Positions 18,201-24,594 are shown, counted from the stretch's first letter. The stretch is 25,977 bases of DNA from an uncultured Christensenella sp. (GCA_910584815.1 CAJUBT010000003.1:1-25977), one strand, 5' to 3'. Made by a program: numbers and translations. Notes: a model not told the origin generated them from the letters alone.

Positions 18201-18942
18201 TGGCATTAACAATTCTATGCCAATTAATTATGCAAATTTAAATGCAAATGCAAATTTAATGCAAACAAACAATTTTGGTGTAAATGGTTTTAATGGTAAT
18301 TTAAATGGTTATAACCCAAACAACTATAATAATTGGCTGCCTCAAATGGATTACAATCAAATAAATTTAGATAACGCTGAAAATTATATTAAGGCATTAA
18401 TTTCAGCCTACTTTAGTGTAAAGCAGAGTTTAAACCAGGACATTGCTCGTTTACAAGCCATTCAAGGACAAATGAATAATATAGGGTTAAATCAACTATT
18501 ATTGCAACAATCACAAGTAGATAACGAATATCAAAATGCAAAACAAAACTTATTAAACATTAATCCTAACATAAAACAAAAACTAGAAAGTTATGATGAG
18601 CAAATTCAACAAAAGCAACAAGAACTAGCAAACCTTACCGCACAGCGTAATTCTTTGCAGCAAAATATGAATAATAATCAAAATGTGCTTTTTGAAGAGG
18701 TTTCAGATTCTCAAATAAACAAAAAAGGTTTTAAAAACCAAAAATCAAAACCTGAATTTGAACAACAAAATAAAACAGCAGAAAACTATGTTTCTAACGA
18801 AAATTTGCAAAATCAAAATTTAAACGAAAAAACTAATAACTTACAAAACTCAAATTTAAATATAGAGAAAGAAACTGAAACTCAGCAAAATGAAAAAAAG
18901 CAAAAAACAGATAAGTCTTCTTCAAAAAAGAAACCTAACTAA
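12298..18942 (+). CDS. Giant Ig-repeat surface protein, N/Q-rich tail
   Basis: A 2214-residue exported membrane protein. Start is GTG with AGGAAGG (12282-12288) 9 nt upstream. Seen: a signal peptide (hydrophobic 8-28, likely cut after ANA at 34-36); an N-terminal domain to about 370 ending LPSFEEL and VRPAIHLNL, resembling the DUF6273 type; then roughly 1450 residues of beta-rich Ig-like repeats of the MBG/YDG sort, with recurrent YTG/YNG strands, GTY/GEY/GNY strands and linker motifs such as KAKYNLSNLTW (~884), KAKLDLSSVKL (~1197), KAKVDVSNIVW (~1329) and WQIKKASIKGSW (~1729). A single span (1834-1854) is followed by KRRNN, placing the last ~360 residues inside: Arg/Tyr/Asp-rich, then Asn-rich, then a Gln-rich coiled coil (about 2030-2130), ending KKKPN. 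No LPXTG sortase signal. Role probably adhesion or envelope architecture; the tail's role is unknown. Confidence 0.9.
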   Translation: MEAKKLFKTLIFTFCFCFSLMLGLSFIYVKNQNANAYTSISGVDKVENLYNNETGKFDGNNLDAIAKKAGYKSVKELLTSVSGGTTKVATDFGINTTVDFGTYNYNGEEHNLNWIPTYLSKDSSGNAILTLWLSNTAGRNGTVSDQEIATFTDGTYRYNFTSSDRRTYTGNGITSSVYANTYDSSYIRNVILKGNPTGEHPKAWGYYYNGSSAISVSGSRYLGGSPNAITLTKFTSLTNGALSNYLVVPQNMAWQMEENSMNSPSYAATGDRAKAYYPTNWVLDKIWLPSFEELKDGGYWKINKNMRLTTGGVGTGLYSVIGTATRTGTANWSSEIVYFDLSGNEVLNAVSYLSVVRPAIHLNLTSAEEDCEYTANEPQSATATYTGNNINISDFDVKNWYKGAYLDSTKIKASVYLNNEEQTTIKDAGDYYVKFEFTDSYKTEISAKNRPLKFLGTPNISDSQHPEDDTTRWAKFTVKKKPLQVIFTKDSDNYVVASFNTADININDTGERAPVLSVFYDSTDGKGYHFDETTEVSKPNKVGEYRATAKILNPECNYEIDKTKTYYTTYVKDKTPIVKPDISIKSKQYNATEQTFALMGGSGNYKDIKVVVATNTENMVFDSAKGELKATKAGKYTIRIALADSNETKWNDNSTEEYTIEVEITKKVLGISFDIDTSTSKDPTDTNSDKWAWNADKTPTITITGDSYPNDQTRLYIYYYNSTDPSTKYADINNNKVLSEDGKTRTIVMPKLEPGNYVIGVEIRTSEDSNDNYEIARGVAAQLFTVNGTKITLKNPVWKMNGNTITSTTNLKYTYTGSPFVFTVDEDNLRANGVEIDTGKGTNGYGGNQTVTNASNSNYTVQVYLKSLPNYEDYSASFLLTYKIDKAKYNLSNLTWNYSEENNRTFKAGVAQTVTLVGTIPTGLTANYTGNENRIAVNEDATTGYITSVTFTNANSTNYEDPIRSNPSSYIEDSNNPFNWFCEWRIERATLTASWDKNSTSNTDSTTIVLPKLKPDGDISVHLMVDYKYYETDALYENPTLVNVTDIGNDKSKVQYYVIEAKLKSSHSASYKLSPETARCEFSVGSDKNVIQLFVSIYLNQKEAEERGLSGEGLHAIGKTYAYTGSVRQTDVELTLNPTGINKEDIVITYYKKGETTGSTTFPTQVGSYHAEIAVKKELSDSTIVSDDCDEFDFDIVKAKLDLSSVKLKYTHSFINPETKEEETIVAYYNYEQGKWIDTNNKEISNFTYNGSIHSIEVEGLDNIPQEQKDKITISIQNSVNGVISFLNAGNQNIVVNFSYDENNFEHPTFKNTEYDSENKTITLPFNVLKAKVDVSNIVWGYVENGGKEEFRYTKALDYKRTATLGDNGEINGYAGVTYTVKLINVPQELQGCIDYNKDCEHSVIGTYRAQFSLNSSFDNKNFEDVTWPSGLRQQFTWQILPKYIEKPIYNILTAWTEFDNEIKDFTELFTLMEQWSLYYDISITKDGEEYLGLKDNIVNPTLPEGETISAENKFKALYAGKYVVSFTLKIENTTNPNIIWKEFFSPVTIDVKPAEIVIDHWKNMGINAEIATNSPVYDPYFFNYTFKDAQGNEVTSAEINARPGEKFYKVVTIKDEFKSSLTLKGATEHEFEISETGKTIVSIPTVPNNIVYNGTEFDIEKLLINFDAEIMSILLDYENCTKTATNAGTYKIFISFKDPTKYEWRLNEDENSDVTKQASSDVVELTWQIKKASIKGSWQERYNYFVFVPENEEDADKFNLVYLDRYGAIVTPQEFKEEFDYTAQLVLKDSNNYEFVKADNTPFETEDINKTFVFSTKPKENGTDIVKFFKDNLLYLIIGIVILILLILIILLAKRRNNRDYPPRNRYARQYDNFDDYDDRYYRRNRAEDHYRRRGPYPSNYNDDVEVEIMSSNHAREQDERLNNIEHKLDAVLSQNRQNLQNNVGFNPNYNNQNNNFDNNFNNANYNGINNSMPINYANLNANANLMQTNNFGVNGFNGNLNGYNPNNYNNWLPQMDYNQINLDNAENYIKALISAYFSVKQSLNQDIARLQAIQGQMNNIGLNQLLLQQSQVDNEYQNAKQNLLNINPNIKQKLESYDEQIQQKQQELANLTAQRNSLQQNMNNNQNVLFEEVSDSQINKKGFKNQKSKPEFEQQNKTAENYVSNENLQNQNLNEKTNNLQNSNLNIEKETETQQNEKKQKTDKSSSKKKPN

Positions 18943-19154
18943 AAATTAGTGTAAATTTTTTTAAGTTGTAACTTATATTCGTTTTGCATAAAAAATTTAA
19001 AAAGTATAAAATAATAAATGCTGTGTTTAAATTCTTGTTAAAAGTTAATTACTTTTATATAAATGTTGTTTATATAACTTTCCAATTTCAGTTAGGCATA
19101 AACTTAGGTAACTATTATTTGTTCTTTTTAAACTTTCTTTTAAAACGTTATAAC
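18943..19154 (+). other. 3' untranslated region of surface-protein gene
   Basis: A/T-rich sequence between the stop codon and the terminator, about 210 nt. A 65-codon reading frame starting at 18984 has no ribosome-binding site and runs into the terminator stem, so I treat it as non-coding. Confidence 0.5.
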
Positions 19155-19198
19155 AAAAAACACATTAAGGTAAATCTTTAATGTGTTTTTTATTTTTA
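19155..19198 (+). terminator. Intrinsic terminator before rpsL unit
   Basis: AAAAAACACATTAA (19155-19168) pairs over 14 bp with TTAATGTGTTTTTT (19178-19191), followed by TATTTTTATT. It ends the accessory block on the right and isolates it from the rpsL promoter at 19267. Confidence 0.88.
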
Positions 19199-19204
19199 TT
19201 AAAT

Positions 19205-19224
19205 AATGCTTTTAAAAAAGCATT
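19205..19224 (+). other. Short perfect inverted repeat
   Basis: AATGCTTTT (19205-19213) and AAAAGCATT (19216-19224) form a 9-bp dyad with a 2-bp centre. It sits just after the terminator and 42 nt upstream of the rpsL -35 box. No T tract follows, so an operator-like dyad is as likely as an RNA hairpin. Confidence 0.4.
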
Positions 19225-19266
19225 AAAAAGTTGGCAAAATTAAGCCTATAATTTTTTAAATAACCA

Positions 19267-19295
19267 TTGACTTTTGTAAGTGGTTTTGATAAAAT
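19267..19295 (+). promoter_or_regulatory. rpsL promoter (extended -10)
   Basis: TTGACT (19267-19272), 17-nt spacer, TAAAAT (19290-19295), with TG at 19287-19288 giving an extended -10. It directly follows the terminator of the surface-protein gene. Predicted start near 19302 gives a leader of about 340 nt before rpsL. Confidence 0.7.
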
Positions 19296-19301
19296 AAATT
19301 C

Positions 19302-19639
19302 GTTGTATTACTAAAATGCAGTTTTATGTGTTTTTAAAACCTTTGGGGTTAATGTTTTAAATTTTTTCAAGTTTAAAATGTTTATAAACTCTGGTAAAAA
19401 ACTTAATTGTGGTTTGTAAAACAACAACAAATTTATTTGTTTGGAACGCAAAATAAATTTAATTCTAGCATAAGCATTTTGCTTTGCAAAAAGGTAACAA
19501 TAAATAAGTTTAAAAAATAAAAAAAATCATTCCAGTTTTTTATTTAAAAAAATAAGTTTATTGTCCTAATTGTTAAATTCTTATCGGTTGCAAATTTTAA
19601 AGAGTTTAACATTAAACTAATTTTATTAAGGAGGAAGAT
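19302..19639 (+). other. Long rpsL leader with alternative hairpins
   Basis: The leader contains two overlapping pairings: GCAAAAT (19448-19454) with ATTTTGC (19476-19482), or TTTTGC (19477-19482) with GCAAAA (19486-19491); they share the same middle strand and are mutually exclusive. Downstream, an A-rich run at about 19510-19528 can pair with TTTTTTATTT around 19537-19546. This arrangement could support attenuation or autoregulation by a ribosomal protein, but the stems are weak and A/T-rich, so this is only suggestive. Confidence 0.3.
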
Positions 19640-20011
19640 ATGCCTACAATCAATCAATTAGTAAGGCACGGCAGAACACAAGTAACAAAAAAATCTCAAG
19701 CACCTATTTTGGAACAAAATCCACAAAAAAGAGGCGTTTGTCTTTCTGTTACAACAACTTCACCTAAAAAGCCTAACTCTGCTTTAAGAAAAATTGCAAG
19801 AGTTAAACTATCAAACGGGCAAGAAGGTACAACTTACATTCCAGGCGAAGGTCATAACCTACAAGAACACAGTGTTGTTTTAATTCGTGGTGGAAAAGTT
19901 AAAGATTTACCAGGTGTTAGATACCATATTATTAGAGGTACCTTAGATGCTGCTGGCGTAGCAAAAAGAAAACAAGCTCGTTCTAAATACGGCGCAAAAA
20001 AAGCAAAATAA
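19640..20011 (+). CDS. rpsL: Ribosomal protein S12
   Basis: Encodes the 123-residue small-subunit protein S12 at the decoding centre. Seen: the conserved N-terminus PTINQLVRHGR, QKRGVCLSV, TTSPKKPNSALRK with Lys43 and Lys44 of streptomycin-sensitive type, and KVKDLPGVRYHIIRG with Lys88 and Asp89 (the residue methylthiolated by RimO in many bacteria). Lys86 replaces the usual Arg in GGRVKDLPG, a conservative change. The C-terminus KRKQARSKYGAKK is canonical. Length equals the short form (about 124) rather than the longer 137-140-residue form of many Bacillota. AAGGAGG (19628-19634) lies 5 nt before the ATG. First gene of the resumed str cluster; no L7Ae-type gene precedes it. Confidence 0.98.
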   Translation: MPTINQLVRHGRTQVTKKSQAPILEQNPQKRGVCLSVTTTSPKKPNSALRKIARVKLSNGQEGTTYIPGEGHNLQEHSVVLIRGGKVKDLPGVRYHIIRGTLDAAGVAKRKQARSKYGAKKAK

Positions 20012-20410
20012 TTTAGTTAGAATTTTTAAATATATAGTTAAGTATTTTTTACTTAATGCTTTAAATTTTTTGACTTGTTTTATGTTTTTGCTTTTCTTTT
20101 TTTATTTTCAAAAAAGTTGGCAATAAAATTTATAATATATTTTATAAATTAGAGTTATGTTCATATAGTTAACATAATTATTGTTTTTAGGTTCAGCTCA
20201 TTTAAAATGTTTAATTTTGTAAATAATAATTTAACTAAATTTATTTTACAATTTGTTAATAAAATGTGGAAAAGTTTTTTAACTAATTTTAAGTCAAAAA
20301 AATAAAATCAATAAAAAATCTATCAATAATTTAGCTTTTATTTAAACCCAAAATATAAGTTAAAATAAAAGATAGTTATAATTTATAAAACTTTTAATAA
20401 GGAGGAAATT
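20012..20410 (+). other. Long rpsL-rpsG spacer
   Basis: These genes usually lie within tens of bases; here 399 bp separate them. No gene is visible. TTAAGTA (20038-20044) and TACTTAA (20050-20056) form a hairpin shortly after rpsL, followed by a T-rich stretch that could act as a weak terminator. A second imperfect A/T stem spans about 20213-20252. TATAAT at 20377-20382 could be a -10 for rpsG but has no convincing -35. rpsG may therefore be expressed partly from its own promoter. Confidence 0.4.
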
Positions 20411-20884
20411 ATGTCTAGAAGAAACCGTGCAACAAAAAGAGAAGTATTACCAGATCCAATGTATAATTCAACCGTAGTAACAAAGTTAGTTAACCAAGTT
20501 ATGTTAGATGGTAAAAAAGGTATTGCATTTGGTATTGTATACGATGCTTTTAATATAATTAAAGAAAAATTGAATGAAGACCCAATGACAATATTCACTC
20601 AAGCACTAGAAAACATTAAACCAGTACTTGAAACAAAATCAAGAAGAGTAGGTGGCGCAACATACCAAGTACCTATGGAAATCCGCCCAGACCGTCGTCA
20701 AACTCTTGCAATTAGGTGGCTTGTAACTTTTGCAAGAAAAAGAGGTTCAGAAAAGGAAATGGATAAAAAACTTGCTGGCGAAATTATAGATGCTTACAAT
20801 AATGCAGGCGGAGCAATTAAAAAGAAAGATGAAATGCACAGAATGGCAGAAGCAAACAAAGCATTCGCACATTTCAAATGGTAA
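20411..20884 (+). CDS. rpsG: Ribosomal protein S7
   Basis: Encodes the 157-residue S7 protein, which nucleates assembly of the 30S head by binding the 3' major domain of 16S rRNA. Seen: the basic N-terminal arm RRNRATKREVLPDPMYNS, VTKLVNQVMLDGKKG, the central SRRVGGATYQVPMEIRPDRR rRNA-contact region, and the canonical C-terminus MAEANKAFAHFKW. Length matches the family (156). AAGGAGG (20399-20405) is 5 nt before the ATG. fusA follows after 48 bp with no terminator, so rpsG and fusA are probably one transcript. Confidence 0.98.
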   Translation: MSRRNRATKREVLPDPMYNSTVVTKLVNQVMLDGKKGIAFGIVYDAFNIIKEKLNEDPMTIFTQALENIKPVLETKSRRVGGATYQVPMEIRPDRRQTLAIRWLVTFARKRGSEKEMDKKLAGEIIDAYNNAGGAIKKKDEMHRMAEANKAFAHFKW

Positions 20885-20932
20885 TTTTATTGTAATCTTA
20901 AAAAATCTTTTAAAAATTAAAAAGGAGAAATT

Positions 20933-23014
20933 ATGCCAAGAAGTTTTACATTAGATAAATATAGAAACATTGGAATTATGGCTCACATTGATGCTGGTAA
21001 AACAACCACAACAGAAAGAATTCTTTTCTACACTGGTAAAACCCACAAAATTGGTGAGGTTCACGAAGGTGGCGCAACAATGGACTGGATGGAACAAGAA
21101 CAGGAAAGAGGTATAACAATCACCAGTGCTTGTACAACAGCAAGTTGGAATGGCCATTGTATTAACATTATCGACACTCCAGGACACGTAGACTTTACAG
21201 TAGAAGTTGAAAGAAGTTTAAAAGTTCTTGATGGTGCAGTTGCAGTTTTCTGTGCAAGGGGTGGTGTTCAACCACAATCAGAAACTGTTTGGCGTCAAGC
21301 AGATAAATACAAAGTTCCAAGAATTGCATATATTAATAAAATGGATAGGGATGATGCAAACTTTTTTAGAGCTATCCAAATGATGAAAGATAGACTAAAA
21401 GCTAATCCTGTTCCAATTCAATTACCAATTGGTCAAGACTCAAGTTTTATAGGAATTGTAGACTTAGTTGAAATGAAAGCAACTATCTACAAAGATGACC
21501 TTGGCAAAGATATGGAAGAAATTGATATTCCAGAAGATATGAAAGCAGATGCACAAAAATATCACGATCAACTAATAGAAGCTGTTGCAGAAACCGATGA
21601 TGCTTTACTTGAAAAATTCTTTGGTGGCGAGCAATTAACAGTAGAAGAAATTAAAAAAGGTATAAGAAAGGCAACCTTAAGCCTTGCTATGACACCAGTA
21701 GTTTGTGGTAGTTCCTTTAAAAATAAAGGTGTACAAAAACTTTTAGATGCTGTTGTAGACTATATGCCTTCTCCAACAGATATTGAAGCTATTCGTGGCA
21801 CAAAATTAGATGGTGTTACTGAAGAAGATAGAAAAGCTGATGATAAAGAACCTCTTGCTGGTCTTGCATTTAAAGTTGCAACAGACCCATTCGTTGGTAA
21901 AATTACTTTCTTCCGTATCTATTCAGGCGTTTTAAAAGCTGGTTCTTATGTTTACAATTCAACAAAAGATAGTAAAGAAAGAATTGGTCGTTTGCTTCGT
22001 ATGCACGCAAATCACCGTGAGGATGTTGAAGAAGCTTTTGCAGGAGACATTGTTGCTATTGTTGGTTTGAAAGATACAACCACAGGTAACACTTTATGTG
22101 ATCCCGATCATCCTATTGTGCTTGAAAGTATGGAATTCCCAGAACCTGTTATAAATATAGCTATTGAACCAACAACAAAACAAGCACAAGAAAAAATGGT
22201 TAATGCATTAATTAAACTTGCTGAAGAAGATCCAACCTTTAAAACTTGGACAGATAAAGAATCTGGTCAAACAATCATCGCTGGTATGGGTGAACTTCAC
22301 TTAGATATTATTGTAGACCGTTTAAAAAGAGAATTTAAAGTTGATGTTAATGTAGGTCGTCCACAAGTTAGTTACCGTGAAACAATTAAGGGCACAGTAG
22401 AGGCTGAAGGCAAGTACATTCGTCAAACAGGTGGTCACGGACAATATGGTCATTGCTGGATTAAAATTGAACCACTTGAAGCAGGAAAAGGTTACGAGTT
22501 TGTTGATCAAATTGTTGGTGGTGTTATTCCTAAAGAATATATTCCAGCAATTGATGCAGGTATCCAAGAAGCAAAACAAAATGGTGTAGTAGCAGGTTAT
22601 GAAACTGTAGACTTTAGGGTAACAGTTTTTGATGGTTCTTACCACGATGTTGACTCTTCAGAAATGGCTTATAAAATAGCTGGTTCTATGGCATTTAAGG
22701 AAGCTGCTAAAAAGGCAAATCCTGTTTTACTAGAACCTATTATGAAGGTTCAAGTAGAATTACCAGATGATTATCTTGGCACTGTTATGGGTAACTTAAC
22801 AAGCCGTCGTGGCGTATTGCAAGGTACTGAATCAAGAAATGGTTCTGTTATCATTAATGCAGAAGTTCCACTATCAGAAATGTTTGGTTATGCAACAGCT
22901 CTTCGTTCTTCAACACAGGGTAGAGGCTCATTTAATATGGAATTCTCTCACTATTCTGAAGTTCCAAAAAGTATTGCTGAAAAAATTGTTGGCGAAAGAG
23001 AAAAAACAAAATAA
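20933..23014 (+). CDS. fusA: Elongation factor G
   Basis: Encodes the 693-residue translocation GTPase, which moves tRNAs and mRNA through the ribosome and helps recycle it. Seen: P-loop AHIDAGKT (17-24), switch I RGITITS (59-65), DTPGH (81-85), NKMD (135-138), domain II following about residue 290, the GMGELHLDI region of domain III, domain IV with TGGHGQYGHCW at about 500-510, and the domain V RRGVLQG stretch. Full length for a standard bacterial EF-G, with no sign of the mitochondrial-like EF-G2 type. AAAGGAG (20921-20927) lies 5 nt before the ATG. Follows rpsG closely and precedes tuf, as in the classic str operon, but here a structured 320-bp gap with a new promoter lies before tuf. Confidence 0.99.
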   Translation: MPRSFTLDKYRNIGIMAHIDAGKTTTTERILFYTGKTHKIGEVHEGGATMDWMEQEQERGITITSACTTASWNGHCINIIDTPGHVDFTVEVERSLKVLDGAVAVFCARGGVQPQSETVWRQADKYKVPRIAYINKMDRDDANFFRAIQMMKDRLKANPVPIQLPIGQDSSFIGIVDLVEMKATIYKDDLGKDMEEIDIPEDMKADAQKYHDQLIEAVAETDDALLEKFFGGEQLTVEEIKKGIRKATLSLAMTPVVCGSSFKNKGVQKLLDAVVDYMPSPTDIEAIRGTKLDGVTEEDRKADDKEPLAGLAFKVATDPFVGKITFFRIYSGVLKAGSYVYNSTKDSKERIGRLLRMHANHREDVEEAFAGDIVAIVGLKDTTTGNTLCDPDHPIVLESMEFPEPVINIAIEPTTKQAQEKMVNALIKLAEEDPTFKTWTDKESGQTIIAGMGELHLDIIVDRLKREFKVDVNVGRPQVSYRETIKGTVEAEGKYIRQTGGHGQYGHCWIKIEPLEAGKGYEFVDQIVGGVIPKEYIPAIDAGIQEAKQNGVVAGYETVDFRVTVFDGSYHDVDSSEMAYKIAGSMAFKEAAKKANPVLLEPIMKVQVELPDDYLGTVMGNLTSRRGVLQGTESRNGSVIINAEVPLSEMFGYATALRSSTQGRGSFNMEFSHYSEVPKSIAEKIVGEREKTK

Positions 23015-23016
23015 TT

Positions 23017-23040
23017 AAAACATTTTCAATTATGTTTTTA
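23017..23040 (+). terminator. Possible weak terminator after fusA
   Basis: AAAACAT (23017-23023) can pair with ATGTTTT (23032-23038), and the 3' arm ends in a short T tract. It contains only one G-C pair, so it would be leaky at best. Confidence 0.3.
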
Positions 23041-23042
23041 AA

Positions 23043-23129
23043 GGCAAAGATGTTGAATTTTAAAATTTAAAATTTAATGCAAAATTTTTAAATTTTGCTC
23101 TAAAACCAAAAGGTTTTAGCATCTTTGCC
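23043..23129 (+). other. Cloverleaf-like inverted-repeat element
   Basis: A perfect 10-bp outer stem, GGCAAAGATG (23043-23052) with CATCTTTGCC (23120-23129), encloses three possible hairpins: ATTTTA/TAAAAT (within 23057-23073), GCAAAATT/AATTTTGC (23079-23098) and CTAAAACC-AAAA-GGTTTTAG (23100-23119). The last abuts the outer stem directly. Together they describe a four-way junction. No T tract follows, so it is not a terminator, and it lacks tRNA consensus features. It may be a leader or processing structure between fusA and tuf, or a mobile palindromic element. Confidence 0.6.
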
Positions 23130-23238
23130 AAACAAACTTAAATTAATTGGTTAAAAAATCAAATTTTATTAAGTAAATATTATAAAAAACTAAACGAAAT
23201 TAAGGCAAATAAGCAAAATAACAATTAATGATTTTTGT

Positions 23239-23267
23239 TTGACAAATCATTAAAAAAATTGTAAAAT
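23239..23267 (+). promoter_or_regulatory. tuf promoter
   Basis: A perfect TTGACA (23239-23244), 17-nt spacer, TAAAAT (23262-23267). Predicted start is near 23274, giving a ~60-nt leader. Because of it tuf can be expressed independently of fusA. Confidence 0.75.
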
Positions 23268-23332
23268 GCGTTTGACAATTATATCAAAAATAAATAATAT
23301 ATATTTGTAATTTTTAGGAGGATTAAAATATT

Positions 23333-24535
23333 ATGGCAAAAGCAAAATTTGACAGGTCTAAGCCACATATCAACATCGGAACAATCGGACACGTTGACCA
23401 CGGCAAGACAACTTTAACAGCCGCTATCACAATGTGGAGCTCTGCAAAGGGTTGGGCTGAAAAAATGAAATATGAGGATATCGATAAAGCTCCAGAAGAA
23501 AGAGCAAGAGGTATCACCATTAACACTTCTCACGTTGAATATCAAACAGAAAAAAGACACTATGCACACGTAGACTGCCCAGGACACGCAGACTATGTAA
23601 AAAATATGATTACAGGTGCTGCACAAATGGATGGAGCTATCCTTGTTGTTGCTGCAACAGATGGTCCAATGCCTCAAACAAGAGAACACATTCTTCTTGC
23701 TCGCCAAGTTGGTGTTCCATACATCGTAGTATTTATGAACAAAGTAGACCAAGTTGATGACCCAGAATTACTTGAATTAGTAGAAATGGATATTCGTGAC
23801 CTACTTAACGAATATGGCTTCCCAGGAGATGACACCCCAATTATCAAAGGTTCAGCTCTTAAAGCATTAGAAGCTGCACAAGCTGGCAAAGCAGAAGATC
23901 CAGCTTGCAAATGTATTGAAGAATTATTACAAGCTGTAGACACTTTCATTCCACAACCAACAAGAGCAACAGACCAACCATTCTTAATGCCTGTTGAAGA
24001 TGTTTTCACAATCACAGGTCGTGGCACAGTTGCTACTGGTAGAGTGGAAAGAGGTGTTGTTAAACTTAACGACAACGTTGCAATCGTTGGTATGGGTTCA
24101 GACAAACAAAGCGTTGTAACAGGCGTTGAAATGTTCAGAAAACTTCTTGATGAAGCACAAGCTGGCGATAATATTGGTGTTTTACTTCGTGGTATCCAAA
24201 GAACAGATATCGAAAGAGGTCAAGTTCTATGTAAACCAGGTTCAATTCACCCACATACAAAATTCACAGCAGAAGTTTATGTATTAAAGAAAGAAGAAGG
24301 CGGAAGACACACTCCATTCTTTAATGGATATCGTCCACAATTCTATTTCAGAACAACTGATGTTACAGGTTCAATTGAACTTGCTAAAGGTGTAGAAATG
24401 GTTATGCCTGGCGACAATGTAAGTATGACAATTTCTCTTATCACCCCAATCGCTATTGAACAAGGTTTAAGATTCGCTATCCGTGAAGGTGGCAGAACAG
24501 TTGGTTCAGGCGTTGTTGCTTCTATTATTGAATAA
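23333..24535 (+). CDS. tuf: Elongation factor Tu
   Basis: Encodes the 400-residue GTPase that delivers aminoacyl-tRNA to the ribosome. Seen: P-loop GHVDHGKT (19-26), switch I RGITINT (59-65), DCPGH (81-85), NKVD (136-139), the domain II start FLMPVEDVFTITGRGTV, and the C-terminal GGRTVGSGVVASIIE. Full length, no insertion. AGGAGG (23316-23321) lies 11 nt before the ATG. Codon use differs from neighbours: C-ending codons such as ATC, AAC, CAC and GAC are frequent, especially at the 5' end, which fits selection for very high expression in an otherwise AT-rich genome. It has its own promoter and a strong terminator, so it forms an independent unit at the end of the str cluster. Confidence 0.99.
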   Translation: MAKAKFDRSKPHINIGTIGHVDHGKTTLTAAITMWSSAKGWAEKMKYEDIDKAPEERARGITINTSHVEYQTEKRHYAHVDCPGHADYVKNMITGAAQMDGAILVVAATDGPMPQTREHILLARQVGVPYIVVFMNKVDQVDDPELLELVEMDIRDLLNEYGFPGDDTPIIKGSALKALEAAQAGKAEDPACKCIEELLQAVDTFIPQPTRATDQPFLMPVEDVFTITGRGTVATGRVERGVVKLNDNVAIVGMGSDKQSVVTGVEMFRKLLDEAQAGDNIGVLLRGIQRTDIERGQVLCKPGSIHPHTKFTAEVYVLKKEEGGRHTPFFNGYRPQFYFRTTDVTGSIELAKGVEMVMPGDNVSMTISLITPIAIEQGLRFAIREGGRTVGSGVVASIIE

Positions 24536-24551
24536 TAAATAGATTAATAAT

Positions 24552-24594
24552 AAAAAAGATGTGTAACTTGAAAAAGTAATACATCTTTTTTTTA
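24552..24594 (+). terminator. Intrinsic terminator after tuf
   Basis: AAAAAAGATGT (24552-24562) pairs with ACATCTTTTTT (24581-24591), with a second short ACTT/AAGT pairing in the loop, and the 3' arm runs into TTT. It begins 16 nt after the tuf stop. Confidence 0.85.

Noticed and set aside
12298..18942. Possible CRISPR array or tandem DNA repeats in the giant gene
   Set aside because: The repeats are at protein level, divergent and 100-200 residues long; no regularly spaced identical DNA repeats are visible.
18984..19181. 65-codon plus-strand reading frame rich in Lys, Phe, Tyr, Asn
   Set aside because: No ribosome-binding site, composition expected from random A/T sequence, and it reads through the stem of the terminator at 19155-19191.
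20267..20275. TGTGGAAAA, a near match to a DnaA box (reverse strand TTTTCCACA)
   Set aside because: Single isolated match in the rpsL-rpsG gap; no cluster of boxes, no dnaA or dnaN, so no support for an origin.
23043..23129. Possible tRNA gene because of the cloverleaf shape
   Set aside because: No D-arm, anticodon-arm or T-loop consensus bases, and the 3' side lacks CCA or a usual acceptor end.
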